Source: Shewanella donghaensis (GTDB lineage: Bacteria; Pseudomonadota; Gammaproteobacteria; Enterobacterales; Shewanellaceae). Taken from it: DNA of 64,000 bases. This document shows, piece by piece, positions 1 to 8,757 of the stretch. The first letter of the stretch is position 1, and each line of letters begins with the position of its first letter. The DNA lies in assembly GCF_007567505.1 (NCBI RefSeq), contig NZ_CP041783.1:1922001-1986000 (forward strand), read 5' to 3'. The position numbers were made by a program, and so were the translations under genes. The notes beneath the pieces are model-generated. The model was given only the letters and a program-made list of their open reading frames with translations, did not search any database and was not told the DNA's origin.

Positions 1-439
1 CTTACTCGGAGTGATAGCTTCTGCACTGACGATTCCAGTCCCTGAGAGCATCAGCATGATGTTCCGACTGATAGGTAATACATCAAGCCCCTGCGCCTTA
101 TTTGCCATTGGAATGGTGCTTGCAAAAGCAATGCATGGCGGCACTGAGCCTGAAGTCGTTAGGCACAACATCGTTATAGAAATGAGTGTGCTGAATGTTT
201 TAAAGCTGGTTATACACCCGCTACTGGCATACTGGCTGCTGACTTACTTTGAAGTCGAACAACAACTACTCGTAATGGGGGTTATTCTTGCTGCATTACC
301 TACCGCAGCGAGTGTTTACTTACTTGCTCAGCGTTATCAAACTTACGCTCTATCAAGTGCTAAGTGCATTTTAATTAGTACTATTGCCACCTTTATTAGC
401 TTACCCATAATAGAAAAGCTATTAAGTTCATTCGCTTAA
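1..439 (+). CDS. AEC-family permease, C-terminal part (5' truncated by window edge)
   Basis: This is the C-terminal half of a membrane carrier of the auxin efflux carrier (AEC) family, whose members export or exchange small organic acids and similar compounds. The frame is open back to base 2, so the gene starts outside the window; the GTG at 11 is internal. About 145 residues are visible, with four or five hydrophobic segments. A stretch of the type GNTSSPCALFAIGM is typical of the conserved second repeat of AEC proteins, and the carboxy end is a short hydrophobic helix. The substrate cannot be read from the sequence. No clear terminator follows; 127 bases separate it from recN, and these carry the SOS control region. 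Confidence 0.8.
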   Translation, partial: LLGVIASALTIPVPESISMMFRLIGNTSSPCALFAIGMVLAKAMHGGTEPEVVRHNIVIEMSVLNVLKLVIHPLLAYWLLTYFEVEQQLLVMGVILAALPTAASVYLLAQRYQTYALSSAKCILISTIATFISLPIIEKLLSSFA

Positions 440-496
440 AAATTAATCTTATATATATTTTTACAGCTCTGTCCTTTTTAAATAAACAGTACTTTA

Positions 497-512
497 CTGT
501 ATATAAAAACAG
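497..512 (+). promoter_or_regulatory. LexA (SOS) box 1 upstream of recN
   Basis: The 16-mer is CTGT-N8-ACAG with an AT-rich centre, a perfect match to the gammaproteobacterial LexA operator core. It lies about 55 bases before the recN start. A second perfect box sits 22 bases further on, centre to centre. recN is a classic SOS gene, so this fits known biology. Confidence 0.9.
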
Positions 513-518
513 TGTAAA

Positions 519-534
519 CTGTATGGAAATACAG
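519..534 (+). promoter_or_regulatory. LexA (SOS) box 2 upstream of recN
   Basis: This is a second CTGT-N8-ACAG sequence. Its centre is two helical turns (22 bases) from the first box and it ends 32 bases before the recN start. Two adjacent operators predict tight repression and strong induction, as known for recN in enterobacteria. Confidence 0.88.
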
Positions 535-566
535 TGGTTTGATGATTATTCACACAAGGATTGATT

Positions 567-2228
567 ATGCTTTGCCAATTGAGCATTAATAATTTCGCGA
601 TTGTACGTTTTCTGGAACTCGACTTTAAAGCGGGCATGACCAGCATAACGGGTGAAACCGGTGCCGGTAAGTCTATCGCTATAGATGCATTAGGTTTATG
701 TTTAGGCAATCGTTCAGATGCTAATAGCGTAAGACCTGGGGCAACAAAAGCCGAAGTTAGCGCTCGCTTCACACTAGACGACGTCCCTTATGCTAAACGC
801 TGGCTTGAAGACAACGATCTTGATGTTGAAGATGAATGTATTCTCAGAAGAACCATTAATGCCGATGGCCGTTCTCGTGCTTACATCAACGGTAATCCAG
901 TACCTTTAGCTCAGCTTAAATCATTAGGCCAATTATTTGTTGGTATTCATGGTCAACATGCACATCATGCAATGCTAAAAAGTGAGCATCAACTTACTTT
1001 ATTAGATAGCTATGCGAATCATAAAATACTCATTGATGCTGTGAGTAAAAGCTATCAACGCTGTAAACTCATCGAAAATGAACTTAAACAGTTACAACTG
1101 AATCAACAAGAGCGAATTGCCAGAAAACAGCTAGTTCAATATCAAGTTGAAGAGCTAGATGAGTTTGATATTAAAGCGGGTGAATTCGAAGAAATTGAGC
1201 AAGAGCACAAACGCTTGGCTAACGGTACAGAGTTAATTGAAACCTGCCAATCCAGCTTAGTCGTACTGAGTGAAGATGATGAAGCAAATATTGAATCACT
1301 GCTAAATCGCGTTGTTGGCCTTGCTGACAACTTAAAAGAGTTTGATCCTCAGCTCAGTCATATTCCTCAAATGCTCAATGAAGCGTTAATTCAAGTTCAG
1401 GAAAGTAGCAGTGAGATTCAGGATTATCTCAGTCGCTTAGAACTCGATCCTGAACACTTTGCTTATTTAGAGCAGCGCATATCTAAAGCAATGCAGTTGT
1501 CGAGAAAACACCACGTCAGCTCTGAAGAGCTGTTTGCACATCATCAAAGCCTAACCGCTGAACTTAAAGAGCTAAATAGTGACGCTAGCCGACTCGATGA
1601 AATTCAGCAACAAGTCGATGACAGTAAACAAGCTTATATTGTTACTGCACAGAAGTTGAGCCATAGCAGAAACCGTTATGCCAAAGAACTTAATAAGTTA
1701 GTGACTCAATCAATTCAAGAGCTGAATATGCCTAAAGGTAAATTCAGTATCGCAGTGAATTTCAATCCTGAACTGCAATCAGTATCAGGTTGTGATCAAG
1801 TTGAATTCTTAATAACAACTAACCCAGGCCAACCAATGCAACCGATTGCTAAAGTGGCATCTGGTGGCGAGCTTTCTCGCATCGGTTTAGGTATTCAAGT
1901 GATCACCGCGAAGAAAGTCTCAACGCCAACACTTATTTTTGATGAAGTCGATGTGGGTATTTCCGGGCCTACTGCTGCAGTAGTAGGCAGAATGCTGCGT
2001 AGCTTAGGGCAATCAACACAGGTGATCTGTGTTACCCATTTACCTCAGGTAGCAGGCAATGGCCATCAGCATATGCTGGTAAACAAGTTTACTAAAAGTG
2101 GTGGTACTGAAACCAATATGAAGCCATTAGATAAACAAGAGCGAGTCAATGAACTTGCGAGGCTATTAGCCGGTGATGTGATTACAGAAAACACCCTTGC
2201 TAATGCAAGAGAGTTACTTCAAAACTAA
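567..2228 (+). CDS. recN: DNA repair protein RecN
   Basis: RecN is an SMC-like ATPase that acts early in double-strand break repair in the cytoplasm. The 553 residues match the usual family length. Walker A (GETGAGKS) is at residues 29-36. A long coiled-coil-prone middle follows, then the ABC signature (SGGELSRIG) near residue 430 and Walker B (LIFDEVDVGISG) near 456. The start is the ATG at 567, preceded by AAGGA, rather than the in-frame TTG at 561; it aligns with the E. coli start. Two LexA boxes directly upstream indicate SOS induction. The gene stands alone and ends in a strong hairpin terminator. Confidence 0.97.
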   Translation: MLCQLSINNFAIVRFLELDFKAGMTSITGETGAGKSIAIDALGLCLGNRSDANSVRPGATKAEVSARFTLDDVPYAKRWLEDNDLDVEDECILRRTINADGRSRAYINGNPVPLAQLKSLGQLFVGIHGQHAHHAMLKSEHQLTLLDSYANHKILIDAVSKSYQRCKLIENELKQLQLNQQERIARKQLVQYQVEELDEFDIKAGEFEEIEQEHKRLANGTELIETCQSSLVVLSEDDEANIESLLNRVVGLADNLKEFDPQLSHIPQMLNEALIQVQESSSEIQDYLSRLELDPEHFAYLEQRISKAMQLSRKHHVSSEELFAHHQSLTAELKELNSDASRLDEIQQQVDDSKQAYIVTAQKLSHSRNRYAKELNKLVTQSIQELNMPKGKFSIAVNFNPELQSVSGCDQVEFLITTNPGQPMQPIAKVASGGELSRIGLGIQVITAKKVSTPTLIFDEVDVGISGPTAAVVGRMLRSLGQSTQVICVTHLPQVAGNGHQHMLVNKFTKSGGTETNMKPLDKQERVNELARLLAGDVITENTLANARELLQN

Positions 2229-2263
2229 CCCGTGATATACGTTAGTCAACCCATTAAAAGCCA

Positions 2264-2294
2264 CAAAAAAGCCCACTAATATAGTGGGCTTTTG
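2264..2294. terminator. Bidirectional intrinsic terminator between recN and pgpA
   Basis: The inverted repeat AGCCCACT / AGTGGGCT has a short AT loop, an A-run on the left and a short T-run on the right. It can end recN on the plus strand and the rib-nusB-thiL-pgpA transcript on the minus strand. Confidence 0.85.
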
Positions 2295-2354
2295 ATGTAA
2301 TAATCTCAGATTAATAATGGGTTAACGATTCATCCCCTAAGATTCATAACTAAT

Positions 2355-2375
2355 GCTGATGGCTGATGGCTGATG
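2355..2375. repeat. Three tandem copies of a 7-base unit (GCTGATG)
   Basis: Three perfect head-to-tail copies of GCTGATG lie immediately after the pgpA stop codon. They are too short and too few to be a known element. They look like a slippage product in a non-coding tail, and copy number could vary between strains. Confidence 0.8.
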
Positions 2376-2376
2376 G

Positions 2377-2868
2377 TTATAAAAAATAAACTAGCAACTG
2401 TAGACAAATTAACGAAAAAATACCGGCTAGGACATCATCAATCATAATACCAAAACCACCGTGGACTTTGGCATCTAACCAACGAATTGGCCAAGGTTTT
2501 AAAATATCAAAAAAGCGAAATAGTGCAAAACCCACCACCATCCAAACCAAACCTGCTGGCGCGGCGATCATAGTAATCATTAACCCGGCAACTTCATCCC
2601 AGACAATAGCGCCATGATCATGAACACCCATATCTGTTGCAGCTTTATCACAGATATAAAAACCAATTAGCGTACTTATAACGGTAATCGCAATAAATAG
2701 TTCTAAACTTAAAAAGCTCATCAAGTAGACAAGTGGAACTGCAGCCAATGTACCAAAGGTGCCAGGCGCTTTTGCCGCTAAGCCACTACCAAATCCCAAT
2801 GCTAAAAAGTGCACTGGATTTTTAAGGCTTAATTTATGGACGGCTGGATCAGTAGAAATAAACTTCAT
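2377..2868 (-). CDS. pgpA: Phosphatidylglycerophosphatase A
   Basis: PgpA removes the phosphate from phosphatidylglycerophosphate in the inner membrane, giving phosphatidylglycerol. The protein has 163 residues. It shows the family's conserved segments: GTFGTL near residue 38, WDEVAGL near residue 90 with acidic metal ligands, and a C-terminal MIDDVLAGI. It has three or four hydrophobic helices. Its ATG overlaps the thiL stop codon by one base (TAATG), so translation is probably coupled. It is the last gene of the rib-nusB-thiL cluster, a common gammaproteobacterial order. Confidence 0.95.
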   Translation of the reverse strand: MKFISTDPAVHKLSLKNPVHFLALGFGSGLAAKAPGTFGTLAAVPLVYLMSFLSLELFIAITVISTLIGFYICDKAATDMGVHDHGAIVWDEVAGLMITMIAAPAGLVWMVVGFALFRFFDILKPWPIRWLDAKVHGGFGIMIDDVLAGIFSLICLQLLVYFL

Positions 2869-3824
2869 TAGAAATGCTCAAAACTGTTAATATCTAACTC
2901 ATAAGGAGCGCCTGCAGAAACAAGGCGTAATTTATCACCAGCACAAATTTGACCAATTTTGACAAACTTGACGCCGGAATGAATTAACGCAATATCTAAA
3001 GCACCACGTTGAGATTCAGGTACGGTAAATAATAGCTCATAATCTTCACCACCTGTAAGTGCGTAGCTAATCGCTTCATCTACGTCAGCAGACTCACGTA
3101 ATGATGTCGATATAGGTAGCTCATTAACATCAATAATAGCCCCAACATTCGATGCTTTTAAAACATGTTTAATATCTGAATATAAACCATCAGATAAATC
3201 AATCGCACTGGTCGCAAGTGAGCGTAAAGCTTGCCCTGCTAATATTCGTGGAGTGGGATGATAATGACGATTGATTAAAAATTCTTTGTATTGCGCATCA
3301 ACAACCTTGTTACCTAACAAGATATCCAGACCTAATGCTGAATCACCTAATGTACCAGTGACGTAAATCCAATCACCAATTTTAGCACCACTGCGGGTTA
3401 AGGCTTTACCTGTCGGAACTTGGCCATGAATAGTAATATTAATACAACGAGGCCCGCGAGTCGTATCACCACCAATGAGGCTGACACTGTAATAATCAGC
3501 AGCTTCAAAAAGGCCTTGGCTGAATTCTGCTAACCATTCATTATCAACATCAGGTAACGTAAGTGCCAGTGTCATCCAAGCTGGATCTGCGCCCATAGCG
3601 GCAAGATCAGATAAGTTAACCGCAACTGATTTATAACCGAGCTCATGTGCAGGCATCGTAGGAAGGAAATGGATATTTTCAACGAGGGTATCGCAAGATA
3701 TAGCAATTGATTTATTTTCCGCTGGTTGCACTAATGCACAATCATCGCCAATGCCTAAATGCACATCTCGACGCTGTTGACCTTTATCACGGAAAAATTG
3801 TTCGATAAGTTGGAATTCTTTCAC
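2868..3824 (-). CDS. thiL: Thiamine-monophosphate kinase
   Basis: ThiL phosphorylates thiamine monophosphate to thiamine diphosphate, the active cofactor, in the cytoplasm. It belongs to the PurM/AIR-synthetase-like family. Visible motifs include GIGDDCAL near the N-terminus (metal and ATP site), AVNLSDLAAMGADP and IGGDTTRGP. I chose the GTG at 3824, giving 318 residues, because homology begins there (KEFQLIEQFF). The frame stays open 17 codons further to an ATG at 3875, but that part does not resemble the family and runs into the terminator-like hairpin at 3883-3910. No good ribosome binding site is visible before the GTG. The gene overlaps pgpA by one base. Confidence 0.93.
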   Translation of the reverse strand: MKEFQLIEQFFRDKGQQRRDVHLGIGDDCALVQPAENKSIAISCDTLVENIHFLPTMPAHELGYKSVAVNLSDLAAMGADPAWMTLALTLPDVDNEWLAEFSQGLFEAADYYSVSLIGGDTTRGPRCINITIHGQVPTGKALTRSGAKIGDWIYVTGTLGDSALGLDILLGNKVVDAQYKEFLINRHYHPTPRILAGQALRSLATSAIDLSDGLYSDIKHVLKASNVGAIIDVNELPISTSLRESADVDEAISYALTGGEDYELLFTVPESQRGALDIALIHSGVKFVKIGQICAGDKLRLVSAGAPYELDINSFEHF

Positions 3825-3882
3825 AATACATCTGGTACGGATAACCGCCCACCTACTGTTTGGTAGAAAAAGCATTACAAAT

Positions 3883-3910
3883 AAAAACGGTATCCGAAGA
3901 TACCGTTTTT
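3883..3910 (-). terminator. Hairpin between nusB and thiL (internal terminator or attenuator)
   Basis: Perfect 12-base arms (AAAAACGGTATC and its complement) enclose a four-base loop (CGAA on the plus strand, TTCG on the transcribed strand). On the minus strand a T-run follows directly, so it has the form of an intrinsic terminator. It lies just after the nusB stop but inside a run of co-directional genes, so it probably lowers rather than abolishes thiL-pgpA transcription. Confidence 0.85.
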
Positions 3911-3915
3911 ATTCA

Positions 3916-4320
3916 TTACTTACGAGTAACAAGCTTATCTAGCATACCATTGACAAACTTATGACTATCGTCAGCACCAAACGCTTTCGCTAATTCGATA
4001 CCTTCATTGATGGCCACTTTAAAAGGCACATCTTTACGATACGTTAATTCATAAGCTGATAAACGCACAATGGCTTTCTCAACTGGTGATACATCTTCAA
4101 TATCACGATCTAAATGAGGCTTTAGCAGATCATCAAGTTGAGTTGCTTTCGAGGCTACACCTGATAGCAATTCACGAAAATAAGCTACATCAACACCGTT
4201 AATGTTTTGCTCAGTTAAAAATTCATGTTCAACATCAGCAACATTGTTCTTGCTTAACTGCCATGAATAAATAGCTTGAACAGCTAAACGGCGTGCCTTG
4301 CGGCGCTCTGAAGGCTTCAT
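3916..4320 (-). CDS. nusB: Transcription antitermination factor NusB
   Basis: NusB, with ribosomal protein S10 (NusE), binds boxA RNA and supports antitermination of rRNA operons. It is a small all-helical cytoplasmic protein. The 134 residues carry an arginine-rich N-terminus ([17 protein letters not shown]) that contacts RNA, and the conserved C-terminal [11 protein letters not shown]...FVNG segment. The gene follows ribH by 14 bases, the usual ribH-nusB pairing. A terminator-like hairpin lies right behind it. Confidence 0.97.
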   Translation of the reverse strand: MKPSERRKARRLAVQAIYSWQLSKNNVADVEHEFLTEQNINGVDVAYFRELLSGVASKATQLDDLLKPHLDRDIEDVSPVEKAIVRLSAYELTYRKDVPFKVAINEGIELAKAFGADDSHKFVNGMLDKLVTRK

Positions 4321-4334
4321 TACTTTTCCTACTA

Positions 4335-4814
4335 CTATACTAACTGTTGTTCTAATTCTTGCAGAACGTTAACCATTTCTAGTAAACCAAGTGCAGCTTC
4401 TGTGCCCTTGTTACCAGCTTTAGTACCAGAGCGTTCAATTGCTTGCTCGATGGTATCTGTGGTTAAAACGCCAAATGAAACTGGGATATCAAACTCTAAA
4501 GCGACTTGAGCAAGACCCTTGTTACATTCACCAGCAACTAAATCAAAATGCGGAGTACCACCACGAATCACTGCACCAAGTGCAACAATACCGTCAAATT
4601 TTCCACTAGCAGCAATTCGACGTGCAGCAAGTGGTAATTCAACAGCGCCAGGAACACGAACAACAGTAATGTTGTCGTCATTTACCTGACCTAAACGTTT
4701 TAGTGTGTCTAATGCGCCATCAAGCAGACTCTCAACAAGAAAACTGTTGAAACGCGATACTACGATCGCCACTTTGGCATTTTTTGCTTCGATATTACCT
4801 TCAACTACGATCAT
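4335..4814 (-). CDS. ribH: 6,7-dimethyl-8-ribityllumazine synthase
   Basis: RibH condenses the ribityl pyrimidine with 3,4-dihydroxy-2-butanone 4-phosphate, the penultimate step of riboflavin synthesis. It usually forms a 60-subunit or pentameric shell. The 159 residues align along the whole length with E. coli RibH, including [24 protein letters not shown] with the catalytic histidine, and [14 protein letters not shown] [11 protein letters not shown]. The frame is open to 4880, but homology and an AGGT-type ribosome site support the ATG at 4814. It sits between ribBA and nusB on the same strand. Confidence 0.96.
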   Translation of the reverse strand: MIVVEGNIEAKNAKVAIVVSRFNSFLVESLLDGALDTLKRLGQVNDDNITVVRVPGAVELPLAARRIAASGKFDGIVALGAVIRGGTPHFDLVAGECNKGLAQVALEFDIPVSFGVLTTDTIEQAIERSGTKAGNKGTEAALGLLEMVNVLQELEQQLV

Positions 4815-4935
4815 TATCTTACCTAAATTAGCTAAAGCACCCGGCTCTGGGCAAAAGTGGCGGTATAATACCACAGCCAAATGCCCTGAGTCCTGTGCAA
4901 TTATTGATAAATGTTAACTTCACTAAGTTAGTGAA

Positions 4936-6039
4936 TTATTCTGCAATATAATCAGTTACTTCTAAACCAAACCCTGAAAGAGAATGGTACCGCTTAGGCG
5001 AACTTAGTAACCGCATGGTGCTCACACCTAAACTTGAAAGAATTTGTGAACCTACGCCAACTTGGCGAGAAGTTCCTTCCCACTTCGCTGATGCTGGAGC
5101 TTGTCCATTGTCTTCAGCTTCAAAAGCTTTCACTTTTGCGAGCATATCACTTGAGTGTTCTCTGTTACCCAATAGCACTAAGACACCACCATCATTGGCA
5201 ATACGTTCCATTGCTTTTTCAAGTGGCCAGCTGCGTTTTTGGTCGCGCTCAGAGTGCAATAAGTCATTAAAGGTGTTTTGTAAATGCACTCGCACTAAGC
5301 AATCAGCTTCAACGTTACCTTTAACCAAAGCATAATGAAGTTGGTTATCAATAGTGTCTCTAAAGGTCACCATATTGAACTCACCGAAACGAGTAGGTAG
5401 CTTGCATTCAGCTTCACGCACAACGGTGGTTTCTTTGGTATTGCGATACTCAATTAAGTCCGCAATTGTGCCCATTTTAATGCCGTGCTTTTTACTGAAA
5501 ATTTCTAAATCAGGGCAACGCGCCATGGTGCCATCATCATTTAAGATTTCAACAATTACACCTGATGGCTCACAACCGGCTAAACGCGCTAAGTCACAAC
5601 CCGCTTCTGTATGACCGGCGCGAGTTAATACTCCGCCATCTTTTGCCATCAGTGGAAAGATATGACCTGGTTGCACTAAATCAGAAGCTTTAGCATCTTT
5701 CGCTGCAGCGGCTTGTACTGTTACAGCGCGGTCATGAGCAGATATACCCGTAGTCACACCCGTTGCAGCTTCAATTGAAATAGTAAAATTAGTTGAGAAC
5801 TGAGCATTGTTATTGGTCACCATTAAAGGCAGATTTAACTGCTGGCAACGCTCTTTCGTCATCGTTTGGCAAATCAGTCCACGGCCAAAAGTCGCCATAA
5901 AGTTAATGGCTTCAGGCGTGACCTTATCAGCCGCCATGATAAGATCACCTTCGTTCTCTCTGTCTTCATCGTCCATCAAGATAACCATCTTACCTTGGCG
6001 AATATCTTCGATGATCTCTTCTATAGTATGTAATGCCAT
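4936..6039 (-). CDS. ribBA: 3,4-dihydroxy-2-butanone 4-phosphate synthase with degenerate GTP cyclohydrolase II-like domain
   Basis: The N-terminal 200 residues are a full RibB domain, which makes dihydroxybutanone phosphate from ribulose 5-phosphate. They show the acidic loop [19 protein letters not shown], and an [16 protein letters not shown] segment. The C-terminal 165 residues have the RibA fold by position, but I do not see the cysteine cluster that holds zinc in GTP cyclohydrolase II, nor its GEEH-type motif. This half is therefore probably not catalytic, as in the RibBX-type hybrids described for several gammaproteobacteria. A separate ribA would then be needed elsewhere. The length is 367 residues. 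No FMN riboswitch is visible in the 117-base gap upstream. Confidence 0.93.
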   Translation of the reverse strand: MALHTIEEIIEDIRQGKMVILMDDEDRENEGDLIMAADKVTPEAINFMATFGRGLICQTMTKERCQQLNLPLMVTNNNAQFSTNFTISIEAATGVTTGISAHDRAVTVQAAAAKDAKASDLVQPGHIFPLMAKDGGVLTRAGHTEAGCDLARLAGCEPSGVIVEILNDDGTMARCPDLEIFSKKHGIKMGTIADLIEYRNTKETTVVREAECKLPTRFGEFNMVTFRDTIDNQLHYALVKGNVEADCLVRVHLQNTFNDLLHSERDQKRSWPLEKAMERIANDGGVLVLLGNREHSSDMLAKVKAFEAEDNGQAPASAKWEGTSRQVGVGSQILSSLGVSTMRLLSSPKRYHSLSGFGLEVTDYIAE

Positions 6040-6156
6040 TGCAAAGACCTTTATATTGTTATGCCCATATCAGCGATATAGAGTAAATATGCTTGGTTAA
6101 TATTGTGCTAATTAAGTTTTTATATTGTGGAATCACGTTCTAAAAAAAACAAAGAG

Positions 6157-6813
6157 TTATCGCATAAATCCAGCGCTTGCCAACATTTCCATTGTGACCC
6201 CACCCTTCGAGGATGATTTTTCTTCTACTTTCATTAAACGTTCTAAATAACGTGCAATAAGGTCAACTTCAATGTTGACGCTATGACCCGCTTGTAAAGC
6301 TAATAAAGTGGTTTCTGATGCGGTGTGCGGCACAATCGTTAGTCTGAATCGATGATGATCAACCTCGTTAACGGTCAAGCTTACACCATCAATGGTTATC
6401 GAGCCTTTGTGAGCGATATAGCGAGATAATTCTGCAGGGGCTGCCAGCCAAAATTCAATAGCTTGCCCACGTACCAAACGTTGTTCAACGGTGGCGATAC
6501 CATCAACATGGCCACTAACCATATGTCCGCCCAAACGCGTCGTAGGCATGACCGCTTTTTCCAGGTTTACTTTCTGGCCAACGTTATATTTAGCAAAACC
6601 CGTCAATGCGACAGTTTCAGCCGATACGTCTGCGACATAACCATCAGCAAGGCATTGCACCACGGTTAAACAAACACCATTAGTTGCAATGCTGTCGCCC
6701 AATTTCACATCAGATAAGTCAAGCTTGCCACTGGCAACCGTAAGACGAATATCATCGCCTTTACGTTCAATCTTTCTCAATGATCCTAGTGCTTCAATAA
6801 TCCCGGTAAACAT
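6157..6813 (-). CDS. ribE: Riboflavin synthase alpha chain
   Basis: This enzyme converts two molecules of ribityllumazine into riboflavin and a pyrimidine that is recycled. The 218 residues contain two lumazine-binding repeats: MFTGIIEALG at the start of the first, and a second beginning near residue 98 (GHMVSGHVDGIATV). The ATG at 6813 was chosen because MFTGII is the invariant family N-terminus; a GTG two codons upstream is less likely. The gene lies 64 bases after ribD and upstream of ribBA, within the riboflavin cluster. Confidence 0.96.
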   Translation of the reverse strand: MFTGIIEALGSLRKIERKGDDIRLTVASGKLDLSDVKLGDSIATNGVCLTVVQCLADGYVADVSAETVALTGFAKYNVGQKVNLEKAVMPTTRLGGHMVSGHVDGIATVEQRLVRGQAIEFWLAAPAELSRYIAHKGSITIDGVSLTVNEVDHHRFRLTIVPHTASETTLLALQAGHSVNIEVDLIARYLERLMKVEEKSSSKGGVTMEMLASAGFMR

Positions 6814-6877
6814 ATTCACTCACTTGTTATCTTATAAGCCACGCTTAGCATTAACTTATAGACAGAATTGCGTTAGC

Positions 6878-8032
6878 TTAACTCGCTGGCGAATTAAGAT
6901 TAAAAATCATGCGTTGATCTGCACCAACCCTGCGCGAATCAACTAATTCTACATCAGGAATCTGTTCCATAGTTTGATAATCATCTAGTTGCATCAAATT
7001 ACGACCATGGCTACCTAATATTTTCATTGCTTGGTATAAATAAAGATTATCAGCCAAATTATTCTGTATAACACTGCCCGCTAAACAGGCGCCAGCTTCG
7101 ATCAGAACGGAGTTACACTGTTTACCTAAGTAACTAAATAACGCATGTAAATCGACTCGTCCATCGGCATTTGCGCCAATAGTGATACAACTAACATGAT
7201 TGTTAAATTCTTGGCTCACTTTAGTCGGATAGTCGACACAAGAAACAAGTAAAATGGGGGTTTCAATACTAAACAACTTAAAGTTGCTAGTAAGCCTTGC
7301 TCTGCTGTCGAGCACGACTCTTAAAGGTTGCTTAACATCTTCGAATGATAACTTGTCAGTTAAACATCCCAGCTGTTCATAGCGCACATTGAGTGACGGG
7401 TCATCGGCTAATATCGTTTCTACACCGGTAACAAGAGCACAATGACGCGCCCTAAGTTTTTGAACATCAGCTCTAGCTTCAGGCCCTGTAATCCACTTTG
7501 ATACGCCATTAGATAACGCCGTTTTACCATCAATACTGGCCGCAAGTTTCACAGTAACCTCAGGAAATCCTGTGGTCATCCGCTTCATAAAGCCGATATT
7601 TAATTTACTTGCTGATTCAGTCAATAGCCCAACATCAACTTTAATACCAGCAGCTTCAAGCATGCGAATACCATTTCCCGACACTTGCGGGTTAGCGTCC
7701 ATCTGCGAAACAACCACACGAGCAACGTTAGCTTCAATTAATGCTTTAGCACATGGCGGCGTTCGTCCAAAGTGACTACAAGGCTCAAGAGTGACATAGG
7801 CTGTGGCTTTGGGGAGCAGGTGCTGCAATTGACGGGCTTCAACATCTTGTAAAGCATGGATTTCAGCATGAGGGCCGCCTGCTTTGATATGAAAACCTTG
7901 CCCAATAATTTTACCATCAACGACCATGACACAACCCACATTTGGATTTGGGCGTGTGGTGTAGCGACCTTTTTCAGCTAAAGAAATCGCAAGGCTCATC
8001 ATTTCAATATCAAACGTTGACCATTGAGGCAT
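6878..8032 (-). CDS. ribD: Bifunctional diaminohydroxyphosphoribosylaminopyrimidine deaminase / 5-amino-6-(5-phosphoribosylamino)uracil reductase
   Basis: RibD performs the second and third steps of riboflavin synthesis. The N-terminal deaminase (about residues 1-145) has the zinc ligands: HAEIHAL, then PCSHFGRTPPC. The C-terminal NADPH-dependent reductase (about 146-370) shows VTVKLAASIDGKTA, SKWITG, and the Rossmann-like LIEAGACLAGS. The length of 384 residues is normal. It is the first riboflavin gene after nrdR, with a 120-base gap and no recognisable FMN riboswitch. Confidence 0.96.
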   Translation of the reverse strand: MPQWSTFDIEMMSLAISLAEKGRYTTRPNPNVGCVMVVDGKIIGQGFHIKAGGPHAEIHALQDVEARQLQHLLPKATAYVTLEPCSHFGRTPPCAKALIEANVARVVVSQMDANPQVSGNGIRMLEAAGIKVDVGLLTESASKLNIGFMKRMTTGFPEVTVKLAASIDGKTALSNGVSKWITGPEARADVQKLRARHCALVTGVETILADDPSLNVRYEQLGCLTDKLSFEDVKQPLRVVLDSRARLTSNFKLFSIETPILLVSCVDYPTKVSQEFNNHVSCITIGANADGRVDLHALFSYLGKQCNSVLIEAGACLAGSVIQNNLADNLYLYQAMKILGSHGRNLMQLDDYQTMEQIPDVELVDSRRVGADQRMIFNLNSPAS

Positions 8033-8152
8033 ACAGACCTTCTAAAACTCAAAAGCAGTAATGCTAATACATCACTGCTGAAAACAGTTAATAAATTCAG
8101 ATGACTGCACGATAATGAAAAATGGCAATAAGCAGTCAGAATTTAGCTAGGA

Positions 8153-8602
8153 TTACTTTTGCAGTTTGGCAATAGCTTCACCAAATTGGGAGACATCTTC
8201 AAATGCACGATAAACCGATGCAAAACGAATGTAAGCAACCTTATCTAAAATCATCAGTTGGTCCATCATCAGGTTACCGATCATGGCTGAATCAATTTCT
8301 CGTTCACCAGTCGCTCGAAGTGTCGATTTGATTTTAGTTAACGCTTGTTCAATTTGATCAATTGAAACTGGGCGTTTTTCAACAGCACGTAACATGCCGC
8401 CTCGCAATTTATCTTCATCAAACGGCTGACGAGTGCCATCTTGTTTAATCACTCGAGGCATGACTAACTCAGCGCCTTCAAAAGTGGTAAAACGTTCATG
8501 ACACTCGGTACATTCCCGACGACGTCTCACTTGATGGCCGTCAGCCACCAATCGTGAATCAATAACCTTCGTATCTGTCGCGCTACAAAATGGGCAATGC
8601 AT
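8153..8602 (-). CDS. nrdR: Transcriptional repressor NrdR
   Basis: NrdR represses ribonucleotide reductase operons in response to bound ATP or dATP. The 149 residues comprise an N-terminal zinc ribbon (MHCPFC and CTECHERF, four cysteines) and an ATP-cone domain (about 49-139; [19 protein letters not shown]). The ATG at 8602 has an AGGAG site and begins the conserved MHCPFC; the longer frame to 8626 would start inside a hairpin arm. The nrdR-ribD order is common in proteobacteria. The 16-base-pair glyA terminator ends only about 20 bases upstream, so any promoter must read through it or overlap it. Confidence 0.97.
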   Translation of the reverse strand: MHCPFCSATDTKVIDSRLVADGHQVRRRRECTECHERFTTFEGAELVMPRVIKQDGTRQPFDEDKLRGGMLRAVEKRPVSIDQIEQALTKIKSTLRATGEREIDSAMIGNLMMDQLMILDKVAYIRFASVYRAFEDVSQFGEAIAKLQK

Positions 8603-8623
8603 ATCCGCTCCTGAAAATAAAAA

Positions 8624-8660
8624 CAAAATGGTCGTAAGTACTGAGTACTTACGACCATTT
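8624..8660 (-). terminator. Strong intrinsic terminator after glyA, abutting nrdR
   Basis: Arms of 16 bases (8626-8641 and 8645-8660) pair perfectly around a three-base loop. On the minus strand a T-rich tail (TTTTGTTTTTATTTT) follows the second arm. It should end glyA, yet that tail is immediately followed by the nrdR ribosome binding site. Confidence 0.92.
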
Positions 8661-8680
8661 AAGTTTATCCTATTTACTTT

Positions 8681-8696
8681 ATAAGGTTAACCTTAT
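8681..8696. other. 16-base perfect palindrome between glyA and nrdR
   Basis: ATAAGGTTAACCTTAT is a perfect palindrome 62 bases after the glyA stop. It could be an operator for a dimeric regulator or a weak RNA hairpin before the terminator. I do not recognise the binding protein. Confidence 0.45.
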
Positions 8697-8757
8697 CGAA
8701 AAGATTATCCTGTTTAGTTAAATAGATAATTGGCTATGCCATCAATCTACGATGTCA

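Noticed and set aside
1142..1330. Opposite-strand open frame inside recN, and the many similar frames inside infB, pnp, nusA and others
   Set aside because: They lie wholly within well-supported genes, have low-complexity translations and no ribosome sites, so they are shadows.
3825..3875. ThiL start at the ATG at 3875
   Set aside because: The first 17 codons are unlike ThiL and start next to the terminator-like hairpin.
6040..6156. Possible FMN riboswitch upstream of ribBA
   Set aside because: The 117-base gap lacks the conserved RFN core sequences and is mostly AT-rich.
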